Positions 16,244 to 25,177 of a DNA stretch of 64,000 bases are shown piece after piece (the stretch's first letter is position 1; each line of letters opens with the position of its first letter). This DNA comes from Methanocella paludicola SANAE (GTDB lineage: Archaea; Halobacteriota; Methanocellia; Methanocellales; Methanocellaceae), in NCBI RefSeq assembly GCF_000011005.1, contig NC_013665.1, positions 434,001 through 498,000 on the forward strand, read 5' to 3'. Under the pieces are notes generated by a model. The model worked only from the letters and a program-made list of their open reading frames with translations. It was not told the DNA's origin and made no database searches. Made by a program: the position numbers and the translations under genes.

Positions 16244-17616
16244 TTCCCAGCCTCCTTAAGGAACCCATTATAGCGGATCAGGGCGCTCAGCGCCTCCGCC
16301 GCCCTCTCGGGCGCAGGATAGAACGGCACGCGGTTCCTCCGGAACATGCCGGCCACAGCGTTTACCTCCCTGCCGCCCATCCAGCAGGCGACGACGGGCT
16401 TGGGGTACTTTTCCTTGAGGGCGTCGATCACGGCCCTCGCGGGCTCGGCGGCGCTCGTGAACCCGGCGTGCGCATAGATCACCATAACGCAGTCTATGTC
16501 CTTATCGTCGATGAGCATCTTGAGGGCCTCCCTGTAAATATCGTAGTCCGACTTCGCCACCGTATCGATAGGGTTCTTCACGGAGGCGAATGCCGGCAGC
16601 AGCCTGGCTATGCCGGCCTTCGTATGCCTGGTCAGCTCGGGCACTTTCATGCCCCTGCGCTCGCAGGCATCGCTCGCCATGATGGCCGCCCCTCCGCCGT
16701 TCGACAGGATCGCTACGCGATTCCCATTAGCCTTCGGCTGGGTGGACAGCGCCATGGCGGCATCGAACATCTCCTCCACGCCTTCCACCCTGACTACGCC
16801 GCACTGCCTGAACGCTGCATCGTAAACCGCATCAGACCCGGCCAGGCTTCCTGTGTGCGAGGCCGCGGCCCTGGCCCCGGCCTGGCTCACGCCCGCCTTG
16901 ATGGCCAGCTTCGCCTTCTTGACCTTCCGGGCGGCCTCCATGAACTTCCTGCCGTCCTTCAGGCCCTCGATATACATGGCGATTGTCCAGGTGCCCTTAT
17001 CCTGCTCGAAGAACTCTAAAAGGTCGGCCTCTGAAACGTCAGCCTTATTGCCCGTGCTGACCACGCAGTTCATGCCGAGGTTGGAGCCGATGGCCCAATC
17101 AACTAAAGAGAGCCCCAGCGCTCCGCTCTGGGTAATAAATGATATCTCGCCTTTGGGGGGCATCCGGGGCACGATGCTGGCGTTGAGCGAGATGCTGTTG
17201 TTCACGAAACCCATGGTGTTCGGGCCCAGCATGCGCATCCCGTACGAAGCGGCCTTTTGTTTCAGCTTTTCCTCAAGGACTGCCCCGTCGGGGCCGACCT
17301 CGCTGAAGCCCGCCGTGATGACACATAAAGCCTTTACTTTTTTCGCCCCGCACTCGTCCACGACCTGGAGCGCCGCAGACGCCGGAACTATAATGATAGC
17401 CAGATCGACCTCTCCGAGTATGTCGCCGACCCTGGCATAGCATTTTATCCCGTCGATATCGGGCGTCGAGGGGTTCACGGGATAGGCTTTGCCCTTGTAG
17501 GCATTACTGACGATATTATGAAAAACCTTATAGCCCCACTTGGAGGGCTCCCTGGATACGCCGATCACGGCGATGCTCCGGGGCCTCAGCATGGGGTTCA
17601 GCGAGCTGTCGGTCAC
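16240..17616 (-). CDS. acdA: ADP-forming acetyl-CoA synthetase, alpha subunit
   Basis: A 458-residue protein with an N-terminal CoA-binding Rossmann domain (MLRPRSIAVIGVSREPSKWG) and two succinyl-CoA-ligase-like flavodoxin domains. The catalytic His region is visible as AASHTGSLAG near residue 255. It is the large subunit of the two-subunit enzyme; in some archaea the two parts are fused in one chain, here they are split. The beta subunit follows with a 4 bp overlap. The pair would allow substrate-level ATP formation from acetyl-CoA, or acetate assimilation in reverse. Confidence 0.92.
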   Translation of the reverse strand: MTDSSLNPMLRPRSIAVIGVSREPSKWGYKVFHNIVSNAYKGKAYPVNPSTPDIDGIKCYARVGDILGEVDLAIIIVPASAALQVVDECGAKKVKALCVITAGFSEVGPDGAVLEEKLKQKAASYGMRMLGPNTMGFVNNSISLNASIVPRMPPKGEISFITQSGALGLSLVDWAIGSNLGMNCVVSTGNKADVSEADLLEFFEQDKGTWTIAMYIEGLKDGRKFMEAARKVKKAKLAIKAGVSQAGARAAASHTGSLAGSDAVYDAAFRQCGVVRVEGVEEMFDAAMALSTQPKANGNRVAILSNGGGAAIMASDACERRGMKVPELTRHTKAGIARLLPAFASVKNPIDTVAKSDYDIYREALKMLIDDKDIDCVMVIYAHAGFTSAAEPARAVIDALKEKYPKPVVACWMGGREVNAVAGMFRRNRVPFYPAPERAAEALSALIRYNGFLKEAGK

Positions 17617-17657
17617 GCGTTCACCTTAAAATAATTTATCTCTACATATAAAAAAGC

Positions 17658-18527
17658 CTACCGCATTGCTTCGATAAGCTCGTGCACGTTGAGCGGGCGC
17701 ATGTCGGGCTCCTTGTTGAAGTGGTAGCAATAATCATGGTATATCTCGACCACTTTTGGCACGGCCAGGCCCGAGCCCTCGACCAGCGCCCTGTTATAAA
17801 AAATATCCCTGGGCGTCCCCTCGCCGACGATGGCCCCGCGCTTCAGGATGCACACCCTGTCGGCCAGCCTTGCGACCATGTCCAGGTCGTGGGTCGCCAT
17901 GACCACGCTGATGCCGAACTCGTTCCTGAGCCGGACGATGATGCGCTCGATCAACTCACTATGCCAGGTGTCCAGGTCCGACGTGGGCTCATCCATCGCG
18001 ATGACCCGGGGCTTCATCGCCAGCACCCCTGCGATAGCCACGAGCCTCTTTTGCCCGCCCGAGAGGTACGCGGGCAGTCGGTCGTCCATGCCTGTGGCGC
18101 CCACGCTCTCCAGCGCCTCAACGGCCGCTTTACGGGCTTCGGGCATGCTCATGCCCATGTTCAGCGGGCCGAACATGACGTCATCTAAAACAGTAGGAGC
18201 GAATAATTGGTCCTCGGGCCGCTGGAACACCAGCCCCACGTATCGCCATATCTCATTCTTCGTGGCGCCCGTCAGTTCCTCGCCCATGACGTACACCCTT
18301 CCCGACGACGGCAGCAGCAGCCCGTTCAGGTGCTCCAGCAGCGTCGATTTTCCGGAGCCGTTGCCCCCGCAAACCGCTACGATCTCCCTCTCGTGGACGT
18401 GGAAGCACATGTTGTGAATGCCCTGGACGCCGTCAGGATATATGTGAGAGGCGCAGTCGACGTGGATGATGTCATCGTTCCTCTTCACCGGGCAGGCGCA
18501 GTGGCTGTCATATTCGAGCATATCCAA
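17658..18527 (-). CDS. Energy-coupling-factor (CbiO/EcfA-type) ABC transporter ATPase
   Basis: A 289-residue ABC ATPase: Walker A GGNGSGKS at residues 54-61, signature LSGGQKR, Walker B VIAMDEPTSDLD. The VFQRPEDQLFAPTV Q-loop is the classic CbiO/EcfA sequence. Such ATPases drive cobalt, nickel or vitamin uptake together with a CbiQ/EcfT scaffold and an S-component, none of which is adjacent here. The N-terminus carries an unusual Cys/His-containing extension (HCACPVK) ahead of the ABC domain. Substrate unknown; nickel or cobalt would suit a methanogen. Confidence 0.88.
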   Translation of the reverse strand: MDMLEYDSHCACPVKRNDDIIHVDCASHIYPDGVQGIHNMCFHVHEREIVAVCGGNGSGKSTLLEHLNGLLLPSSGRVYVMGEELTGATKNEIWRYVGLVFQRPEDQLFAPTVLDDVMFGPLNMGMSMPEARKAAVEALESVGATGMDDRLPAYLSGGQKRLVAIAGVLAMKPRVIAMDEPTSDLDTWHSELIERIIVRLRNEFGISVVMATHDLDMVARLADRVCILKRGAIVGEGTPRDIFYNRALVEGSGLAVPKVVEIYHDYCYHFNKEPDMRPLNVHELIEAMR

Positions 18528-18628
18528 TATATCGTTTCAAGCGAGGGCTAAAAAATGATATCCGGCTTATTAACGGCTTACGCCCGGCTAAAAATGTTTA
18601 TAGCATCATGGCGCATACTAAAAATATC

Positions 18629-19066
18629 ATGGCGAGAGAGGCGGGTAGGGGAAAATTCAGGGGCATACCGCTGCGAGCCCATCACTTATTATGCCTGCTG
18701 GGATTCCAGGGCATCGGCTATACGGCCGACTTCATCCGTAATTTCCAGAAGGTGAAGCGCATGATCGACCAGCACCCGGACCTGCAGATCGAGGTGGTCG
18801 ATACTTCCGACATGATCTGTATCGCCTGCCCGAACATGCAGAATAACGAATGCTTCAGGAGTGGCCTGAAGCTTAACCAAAAGGTCAAGGATATCGACCG
18901 GCGTGTCATGGAGCGTCTTGGCATTAAGCCCGGTGACCGGTTTAAGGCCGCGGAGTTTTACGCCCTTGTAAAGGAGAAGATCAAGCCCGGCGATATTAAC
19001 GAAATATGCCAGGGGTGCGAGTGGCTTAACCTGGGTTTTTGCCCGCGGGGCCTGGCTAATCTTTAA
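18629..19066 (+). CDS. DUF1284 domain protein
   Basis: A 145-residue cysteine-containing protein. LRAHHLLCLLGFQGIGY at the N-terminus, then DMICIACPNMQNNEC and QGCEWLNLGFC, match DUF1284, a family thought to bind an iron-sulfur cluster or metal through its conserved Cys residues. A TTTATA box at 18597-18602 favours the ATG at 18629 over the one at 18608 (seven residues longer). It is divergent from the ECF ATPase. Function is not known. Confidence 0.8.
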   Translation: MAREAGRGKFRGIPLRAHHLLCLLGFQGIGYTADFIRNFQKVKRMIDQHPDLQIEVVDTSDMICIACPNMQNNECFRSGLKLNQKVKDIDRRVMERLGIKPGDRFKAAEFYALVKEKIKPGDINEICQGCEWLNLGFCPRGLANL

Positions 19067-19130
19067 TAGTCCAGTAGTTTTGTGCTTGCCACTCTATCAC
19101 TCCTCGTCTATGCGACGCACGTACAGCCCT

Positions 19131-19440
19131 CCGGTTGGTAACACTAAACCACGAATTCTTTTTATATCCCACGTAAGGCTCGAAATGCACAAAGGTACAT
19201 GCTTTGGCGTTCAAAACACAAAACAACCTCTCTAAGGGCACGAACCGCTCCAAAGGATTAAAACTCAAGAGAAAGCATAAATTATTGGATAAGCGCATGC
19301 CGTCTCTCGTGTTTCAATCTTTAGTGTTTTAGCGCACTTAGGGAGGTTGTTTCGTGTTTTAAACACCCGGCATGCACTTGGTGATTTCGAGCCTTACGTG
19401 GGATATAAAAAGTCTTTCGTGGTTTAGTGATACCGACCGG
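19131..19440. repeat. Family A long palindromic element, copy 2
   Basis: Ends CCGGTTGGTA (19131-19140) and TACCGACCGG (19431-19440) are identical to copy 1. The TTTTTATATCCCACGTAAG arm and its complement, and the ACAACCTC...GGGAGGTTGT arms, are both present with a few mismatches; the loop differs most from copy 1. It fills the 434 bp gap between convergent DUF1284 and aroD genes. One - strand frame is open here but is frameshifted in copy 1. Confidence 0.9.
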
Positions 19441-19500
19441 AGGGACCAACTCCAGGGGAAACAAGGCAATGGACTGAACACAAGCACTGAACTACTGAAG

Positions 19501-20157
19501 TCACCGCAGGCCGAGGAGCCGTAGCCCTTCCAGTATTTTGTCGACACGTATCTGCCCCGGCGCCACGGGCTTCCGCACGTACCCGTAGGTGAACTGCGAG
19601 CCGTACACCGGCCCCACGATGCGCGAATGCGCTCCCATCTCGCCCATGGCGATAGTGCACAGGGGACGCTTGGACTTCAACGTGACCTCGAATAGCCGCA
19701 GCACGTCCCTGAGGCTGGCGGGGGTCACGGCCAGCTTGGCGATATCGCCCTTTTCGTGGCACTGTACGACGATGTCCATCATCTCCTTTTTCGAGGGCAT
19801 CTTCTCGAAGTCGTGGTACGATATTATGGATAATGCGTCCGTTCCCCCGGTGAGCGCCACAAGCTCTTCCACGTTAGGCGCCCGCAATTCGACGTCGATG
19901 TAGTCGGCCACCGGCACCAGGGCCTTAAAGATCTTGACTCGATCCCTATCGCTCCCCTTGAATGCGCCGCCCTCCCATGTGGGCCGGACCGTGATGATGA
20001 GCGGCTTATTAAGCTTATAAATGCGTTCCACAAGTGGCTGAGGCCCCTCATCGAGAAGGTCAACTCTGATCTCGATGATGTCTGCGCCCAGCGATATGGC
20101 CTCTTTGGCCTCGTCCAGCGACGTTACGGTCGCCACGACTTTAGGGGGGAACTCCAT
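19501..20157 (-). CDS. aroD: 3-dehydroquinate dehydratase, type I
   Basis: A 218-residue type I dehydroquinase of the shikimate pathway. Early motifs GADIIEIRVDLL and ITVRPTWEGG, the catalytic His in ISYHDFEK and the Schiff-base Lys in AKLAVTP are all there, and the product length is typical. The frame is open further upstream to 20253, but the extra residues lie over the end of the neighbouring gene and look like a shadow; the ATG at 20157 begins the family sequence. It follows the DHPS-like gene by 10 bp in the same operon. Confidence 0.93.
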   Translation of the reverse strand: MEFPPKVVATVTSLDEAKEAISLGADIIEIRVDLLDEGPQPLVERIYKLNKPLIITVRPTWEGGAFKGSDRDRVKIFKALVPVADYIDVELRAPNVEELVALTGGTDALSIISYHDFEKMPSKKEMMDIVVQCHEKGDIAKLAVTPASLRDVLRLFEVTLKSKRPLCTIAMGEMGAHSRIVGPVYGSQFTYGYVRKPVAPGQIRVDKILEGLRLLGLR

Positions 20158-20167
20158 AACAAAACCT

Positions 20168-21610
20168 CTAGAATGGATCGTCCTGCAGGTAGGACCGCTT
20201 GAATCGGATGGCCAGGCGGGCCTTCTCCAGCTCTTTGCCCAGGTAGCCGGCATGGTCGAGCATGGACATCAGCCCCATATCCGCCAGCGTTTCGATGATG
20301 GTCATGGGCTCGTCGCCGACGACGGTCACGCTGCCGTTGTTCACGTAGATCCGGCCGTCCTTGACGTATATGTTGAAGTTGCCGGCCGGGTCAAGCTTGA
20401 GCTCGTGGCGCTTCGCCTCGATGACCGTCGGCCCGGGCTCCACCATATCCCTCCGAGCCCGCTTTTCCTTGATGATCAGCAGATCGATGCCCAGGTCCTT
20501 CGGCGAGCCTTTGTGTTTTTTCGCCAGCGCCATCATGTCGCAGGCCGTCTTTAGCTCATAAGCGCAGTTCACCGTCTTATGGCTCGCCTCCGTGGTGAAC
20601 AAGGCGCTCACGCCCAGCTCCATGGCGATACCGGCCAGGAGGGCGTTAATGCCCACGGAGTCGGCGTCCATGAGCTCGGTCACGTTCCCTGCGCCAAAGA
20701 ACAGGGGCATGTCGGGCTCCCGGCGCCGGAACTCCCTGTACCTCTCTAAAGAATCGGCTAACCCGTGGCCCACGGGCGACAGGATGGGATCGGCCAGGAT
20801 GCTCTTAATGCCCAGAGCCCTTGCCTTTTCGATATTGACAAAAAGCTCGTCCAGCGATTCGTCGTTCGGGATCACTACCGCGGCCAGGCCCTTTTCAGCC
20901 ACCAGCGGGCCCACTTCGTCCAAATTCGAGCCGTTCAGGCTCAACACGAGGCCCGCGCCCTCGCCGATGCCGGCCCGGATGTACTCGGGGATGAGCGTGT
21001 CCACGCTCAGGGGCTTCCTTGTAACGGACCGGGCAACGCGGACCGCATGCCTTACCGCATCCTCGCTCGACTCCAGGGGCACGCCCAGGTCGATGACGTC
21101 CGCCGCCGCATAGCTCTCGATCTTGCTCACAAGCTCCACATCAGTGAGCTTCGTGGCGTCCGCCACCTCGGCCACGACCTTCATCGTCGAGGTGCCGCCG
21201 ATCTTCACGCCCTTCAAGGAAAATGCACATGAGGCGCCAGCCTCAATATCGCCAAGCTCTTTCAGGGCGCTCTCCCGCTTCACATTCGCCAGCAACATAT
21301 CCGCCGGCACTTTACTGGAGAACTCCACCCGGCCGGCGGCGGCCAGGGCAAGAGGGATATCGTAAGCCTGCTTAGGGCCCAGGCGGATCTTCACGCCCAG
21401 CTTCTTCTCCAGGCCCGAAAAGTCGGAGGCCGCGAGCCCCGTCACGAGCACCAGGTCATAGTCGCCTTTAACGGGGGCGATGGCCTTTTCCAGCAGCTTC
21501 GGGGTGATAAAGGCGGCAACGCCGACGTCGAGCATGAGGACGTCCGCATCGCCTGCCAGCTCCTTCACGACAGGATAGGCGAGTCGGCCCGTCACGAGCA
21601 ATATACGCAT
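20168..21610 (-). CDS. Dihydropteroate synthase-like protein (methanogen type)
   Basis: A 480-residue protein with an N-terminal Rossmann-like part (MRILLVTGRLAYPVV) and a central TIM-barrel pterin-binding domain. DVIDLGVPLES, KPLSVDTLIPEY and the FTTEASHKT region correspond to DHPS motifs. This long archaeal DHPS-related family is known from methanogens, where a role in tetrahydromethanopterin synthesis has been proposed but not settled. It heads an operon with aroD; shikimate pathway products give p-aminobenzoate-type precursors, so the pairing is sensible. Confidence 0.85.
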   Translation of the reverse strand: MRILLVTGRLAYPVVKELAGDADVLMLDVGVAAFITPKLLEKAIAPVKGDYDLVLVTGLAASDFSGLEKKLGVKIRLGPKQAYDIPLALAAAGRVEFSSKVPADMLLANVKRESALKELGDIEAGASCAFSLKGVKIGGTSTMKVVAEVADATKLTDVELVSKIESYAAADVIDLGVPLESSEDAVRHAVRVARSVTRKPLSVDTLIPEYIRAGIGEGAGLVLSLNGSNLDEVGPLVAEKGLAAVVIPNDESLDELFVNIEKARALGIKSILADPILSPVGHGLADSLERYREFRRREPDMPLFFGAGNVTELMDADSVGINALLAGIAMELGVSALFTTEASHKTVNCAYELKTACDMMALAKKHKGSPKDLGIDLLIIKEKRARRDMVEPGPTVIEAKRHELKLDPAGNFNIYVKDGRIYVNNGSVTVVGDEPMTIIETLADMGLMSMLDHAGYLGKELEKARLAIRFKRSYLQDDPF

Positions 21611-21642
21611 ACAGAAATGTTATAACGGCCTGATGAATATTG

Positions 21643-22320
21643 ATGCTTATGCTTCGCTTCGACCTGCACGTGCACTCTAACTTTTCGAAGGACGGGCTGA
21701 GCTCTGTCGAGGACATTCTCCGGGCGGCCGCCGCAAAGGGGCTCGCCGGGTTGGCCATCACCGACCATAACACGACGGCAGGAGGCCGCCGTGCGCTTGA
21801 GATCGTAGATAAAGTGGCGCCCGGCCTGATAGTGATCCCCGGCGAGGAAGTATCCACGAAGCAGGGGCACCTCATCGTCCTGGGCATTACGCAGGACATC
21901 CCCCCGGGCATGACGGTCGACGATACCATAAAGGAAGCCCGCAGGCAGGGCGGCCTGGTGGTCGTGCCCCACCCGTACAACAGGCCGAGGCACGGCATGA
22001 ACATCCCCGAAGGAGCGGACGCTGTGGAAGTGTACAACTCCCGGTACATACTGGGCATGCACAACCGCATGGCCAGGAGAGGCGCGAAGGCCCGCAAATT
22101 ACCGGAAGTCTCGGGAAGCGACGCGCACCAGGCATCCCTTGTGGGCAGCGCTATAACTTTGATTAAGGCAGAAAAAAATCCGAAAGCAGTTCTAGAGGCC
22201 ATAAAAGAGGGGAAAACGGGAATCGACGTCAGGCGGACCCCGCTGCACATTTATGCCCTCCAGATGGCTAACGGATGGGCAAAAAAACTAAGGGCGTTTT
22301 TTATTAAGATAAGCAAATAG
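21643..22320 (+). CDS. PHP-domain metal-dependent phosphoesterase
   Basis: A PHP-fold protein of about 225 residues. The metal-binding motifs are visible: DLHVHSNFSKDG, ITDHNT, a central GEEV and VPHPYNRPRHG, and the late SGSDAHQ. Family members are phosphoesterases such as histidinol-phosphate or nucleotide phosphatases; the substrate here is unknown. Start candidates are ATGs at 21643 and 21649; the first metal motif follows directly. It is divergent from the DHPS-like gene with only about 32 bp between. Confidence 0.82.
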   Translation: MLMLRFDLHVHSNFSKDGLSSVEDILRAAAAKGLAGLAITDHNTTAGGRRALEIVDKVAPGLIVIPGEEVSTKQGHLIVLGITQDIPPGMTVDDTIKEARRQGGLVVVPHPYNRPRHGMNIPEGADAVEVYNSRYILGMHNRMARRGAKARKLPEVSGSDAHQASLVGSAITLIKAEKNPKAVLEAIKEGKTGIDVRRTPLHIYALQMANGWAKKLRAFFIKISK

Positions 22321-22386
22321 TTTTCCCTAAATCCGCATTTATCGAAATATTTATCCGATATGAGGTATATAGATAAACGATTCCTC

Positions 22387-22836
22387 ATGGATAGCATAGA
22401 TAACACAATCATCGATAAGCTTTCCAAGGATAGTCGTACCCATTGCACGGAGATAGCCAGCGAGCTGGGCGTTGCGACATCCACCGTGCATAAGCGTGTG
22501 AACCAGATGTATAGTGAAGGCGTGATCGAGCAGTTCACGGTTATCCTGGATCCCAAGAAGACTGGTATGCCTCTGACCACCTTCATAGGCATCAACGTGG
22601 ACGAGAACTACAAGGCGGAGATCGTTACCAAGCTCAAGTCGCTGAAGAACGTGCTGGAGGTCTACGAGATACTCCAGCCCTACGATATCTTCGTCAAGGT
22701 GCGGACGAGCGACATGAGCGAGCTGAAGGATTCCGTCCTCAGGGTGCTGGACAATACGGACGGCGTGATCAGCTCCAGCAGCATCATAACCACTATCAGG
22801 CATAAGGAGAAGACGTGCATACTGGGTGATCAATGA
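22387..22836 (+). CDS. Lrp/AsnC-family transcriptional regulator
   Basis: A 149-residue regulator. The N-terminal HTH is typical (DNTIIDKLSKDSRTHCTEIA, then ATSTVHKRVNQM), followed by a RAM-like ligand and oligomerisation domain. A TATA-like GAGGTATATAGAT lies before the ATG at 22387, which is preferred to the ATG at 22360. It is the first gene of a tight four-gene set: it overlaps the next gene by 4 bp. It probably controls this operon. Confidence 0.87.
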   Translation: MDSIDNTIIDKLSKDSRTHCTEIASELGVATSTVHKRVNQMYSEGVIEQFTVILDPKKTGMPLTTFIGINVDENYKAEIVTKLKSLKNVLEVYEILQPYDIFVKVRTSDMSELKDSVLRVLDNTDGVISSSSIITTIRHKEKTCILGDQ

Positions 22837-23141
22837 TGTTGACGGTGTCCATCGTAGAGGCCGTCGCCGCGTTCCTCATGTACATACTGGGGGGAGCGCT
22901 CGTACTATTCATCTACGAATCCTACACCCGGACAAAGCAGAAAAATCTCATGTACATGGCATTAGGGTTCTTTCTCATCATCTTCGGGAGCAACCTGAAC
23001 ACGCTGATCGTGATGCTGCCTACCATGATCGGGGGCTCTATCCCCATCGATGACAGCATCTCCCGGACGGCATCCCTGCTGATACAGCTCAGCGGCATCC
23101 TGACCCTGCTGTACTCGGCGCTGAACCCGTATGCATCGTAA
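22833..23141 (+). CDS. Small membrane protein, DUF7521-like
   Basis: A 102-residue protein with three predicted membrane helices (about residues 8-28, 38-62 and 78-97). The arrangement recalls short archaeal membrane proteins that sit beside winged-helix regulators, but the family is not certain. The start overlaps the stop of the Lrp gene (ATGA), and the next gene starts 12 bp after its stop. It may anchor or transmit a signal in the four-gene operon; function unknown. Confidence 0.65.
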   Translation: MMLTVSIVEAVAAFLMYILGGALVLFIYESYTRTKQKNLMYMALGFFLIIFGSNLNTLIVMLPTMIGGSIPIDDSISRTASLLIQLSGILTLLYSALNPYAS

Positions 23142-23153
23142 GGGCGAGGTATT

Positions 23154-23672
23154 ATGGATAAATACGTGAACTTTGCAAAAACCTGGAAGTCGGTGGGCGT
23201 GACCAACAGGCTCAGGTGGCAGCAGAATAACTCGCTGGGCCGTTTCAACAAGTACCTGTTAATACGTTTCATCGATCGTTATGGCGAGAAGGCCCTGGAG
23301 GTCATCTCCGAGACCGGCCTGGCCGTGGGCTACGACGACGGCAAGAAGATCGTCGATAACCTGAACCTGGACTCCAACTCGTTAAGGGCGCTGCTCATAC
23401 CCATGGAGGCCATATCTCTCCTTGCAGGCGTCGACTCGGACATCCTGGTGGAAAGCAGCTACGGCCCCGGCACGATCTGCCTGAAGGTGGGCGACTGTAT
23501 TTATGCCACCCTGTTCGACGGCATGAACGTGGGCGCCGACTTCAAGACCAACGCCTGCGTGAGCTATTCTACGGGCCTGACCCACGCCGTGAGCGAGAGG
23601 TCCAAAGTTAAAGTCGTCAAGCGCAGGTGCGCCGGCGATAAGTACTGTGAGTTCGTGGTGAGCCTGGGATGA
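23154..23672 (+). CDS. V4R-like small-molecule sensor domain protein
   Basis: A 172-residue soluble protein. The C-terminal KRRCAGDKYCEFVVSLG resembles the terminal Cys pair seen in V4R and related hydrophobic-ligand-binding domains, and the preceding region has the expected alternating pattern. V4R domains bind small molecules and metals and act as sensors. The identification is from pattern only. It lies inside the Lrp/membrane-protein/CPBP operon and overlaps the CPBP gene by 4 bp. Confidence 0.6.
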   Translation: MDKYVNFAKTWKSVGVTNRLRWQQNNSLGRFNKYLLIRFIDRYGEKALEVISETGLAVGYDDGKKIVDNLNLDSNSLRALLIPMEAISLLAGVDSDILVESSYGPGTICLKVGDCIYATLFDGMNVGADFKTNACVSYSTGLTHAVSERSKVKVVKRRCAGDKYCEFVVSLG

Positions 23673-24436
23673 GGCGCGGCCTCAAGCTGCTCGCCGTTTT
23701 TCTGTTTTATCTTTTGAACGCCTGGCTCGTGGTGTCTTTTTCGTCGTTGGCCGGCATACTGACGTATCCGCTGATCATTATCCTGTCGGTCTTCTTTATC
23801 GCGGTCTTCGAGCTTCAAGTTCCCTGGAAAGGTTTCGCGGAAGGGGCGATCTTCGCGGCTGTTCCCATGGGCCTGGTACTCGCCGTGCTCCTGCTTTCTG
23901 GCGCCATCACTCCCGGCCCCATCCGGGAGGATTTTTCGTACTACCTACTACTGGGCGTATTCGTGCAGCTTCTGGTCAGTTTCGGCGAAGAGCTGGGTTT
24001 CAGGGCCGCCATTTTCCAGGGCCTCTTCGACGAGCTCGGCCTCTGGCCTGCGGCGCTCCTTTCGGCGGCGGGATTCGCCGCGTTGCACCTGCCTTCTATG
24101 GGCATCGTAGGCCTGGGCAGGCAGTCGGACCTGATCGCGCTGGGCACCATCTTCCTGGCGGGGATCGTGCTGGCCCTGCTCTACCGTTATGGAGGCCTGC
24201 TCAACGCCATCGCGTTCCACTTCGTCTGGAATTTCATCGAGTATAACCTGTTCGAGCTGGGGCCGCTGGAGGGGGCTATTCTTGTGTCTAAGCCCGGACC
24301 CGACATCATCACGGGCGGCGCCTTCGGCCCGGAGGCCTCCGTCGTCACGCTGGCCGTGACCGCCCTGCTTATCGTCGCCGTATGGCTGTACTACAATAAG
24401 GTGCGGAAGCCCGCTAATTCCTTGTCTGCGCCTTAA
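23669..24436 (+). CDS. CPBP-family intramembrane metalloprotease
   Basis: A 255-residue protein with about seven membrane segments. All three motifs of the CPBP (Abi, Rce1-like) family are present: EELGFR (EExxxR), FAALH (FxxxH) and HFVWN (HxxxN). In eukaryotes Rce1 trims prenylated proteins; prokaryotic members are linked to bacteriocin immunity and to signalling. Start overlaps the V4R-like stop by 4 bp, so it is the last gene of the four-gene operon. Confidence 0.88.
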   Translation: MRRGLKLLAVFLFYLLNAWLVVSFSSLAGILTYPLIIILSVFFIAVFELQVPWKGFAEGAIFAAVPMGLVLAVLLLSGAITPGPIREDFSYYLLLGVFVQLLVSFGEELGFRAAIFQGLFDELGLWPAALLSAAGFAALHLPSMGIVGLGRQSDLIALGTIFLAGIVLALLYRYGGLLNAIAFHFVWNFIEYNLFELGPLEGAILVSKPGPDIITGGAFGPEASVVTLAVTALLIVAVWLYYNKVRKPANSLSAP

Positions 24437-24485
24437 TCGGTAGTTACTGTTTCCGATTTATAAATTTATGTTTAGCTTACCTCGT

Positions 24486-24807
24486 TTAAGGCACAAAGCT
24501 GACGAGACACTATTTTCAACACAATGGCACGGAGTTCACGAAGGCTCACTAAGATTTCTTTTCAGATGGAGGGACAGAGGTCACAAAGACCGGTTCATTG
24601 GGTTAAGAGGCACAAAGGATACGATGGCACAATGAATGAACATGCGAACACTTTTTGCCATCGTGTCATTGTCCCCTTCGTGCCTCTTGATGCAAAAAGC
24701 CGGCTCTGTGGCCTTTGTGTCCTCCATCTGAAAAAAGACTCCGTGGACTCCGTGCGCTTTGTGCCATTGTGGTGAGAAATAGTGCCTCTGTCGGCTTAGT
24801 GACTTAA
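24486..24807. repeat. Family B long palindromic element, copy 1
   Basis: A 320 bp palindrome in a 498 bp gap. CACAATGGCAC (24520-24530) pairs with GTGCCATTGTG (24761-24771), and pairing continues imperfectly to a central loop. Copy 2 is at about 50.43-50.76 kb. The central 49 bases (24634-24682) are identical in both copies (50583-50631), while the arms have drifted. The arms contain spaced CACAAAG, CACGGAG and CACGAAGG units. Confidence 0.88.
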
Positions 24808-24935
24808 AAATCAGGCTGTACAGGCAATAACCAGGCAAAGCGCATATAATATAAGTATGGAACTATTTAGCAACTATTTAGCTGGGCGCACAAAATATAT
24901 CGGGTTAGCCAAAGATAAAAAGAGTAGGCGGTCCT

Positions 24936-25112
24936 ATGGCTCTGGTCTGGTCGCAGGAATTGATGCTCATCCTGATGGTCTTCGTGCTGGCGCTATTCCT
25001 CATAGCGTTCGTTATCGCCCTGCTCTACGGCCTCTGGAACCGCAGGCGGGATGACCGGCTCAAGAAGATCGAGGAGCGCCTGAAGGCCATCGAGGAGCGG
25101 CTACATAAGTAG
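24936..25112 (+). CDS. Small single-helix membrane protein upstream of tatA
   Basis: A 58-residue protein: a hydrophobic helix of about 22 residues (LMLILMVFVLALFLIAFV region) followed by NRRR and a strongly charged amphipathic or coiled-coil helix (KKIEERLKAIEERLHK). The layout is like TatA or TatB, but the FG hinge is missing. tatA begins 65 bp later on the same strand, so they may be co-expressed. Family unknown. Confidence 0.65.
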   Translation: MALVWSQELMLILMVFVLALFLIAFVIALLYGLWNRRRDDRLKKIEERLKAIEERLHK

Positions 25113-25177
25113 CATCTTGATCGCCGCAAAAAGTATATTATAATGGAGATAGGCTAATTGTTAATTGGAGAAAGACC

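Noticed and set aside
19056-19298. Open frame (- strand) over family A copy 2, similar to one at 54401-54616 in copy 3
   Set aside because: The similarity reflects repeat DNA; in copy 1 the same frame is broken by an indel and a stop. No ribosome binding site or domain.
20158-20253. N-terminal extension of aroD
   Set aside because: Extra residues fall over the end of the DHPS-like gene and are not family-like; ATG at 20157 fits.
24524-24838. Open frames on both strands over family B copy 1, with a shared short peptide in copy 2
   Set aside because: They follow from the palindrome and the conserved 49-base centre; remaining parts differ and composition is unlike genes.
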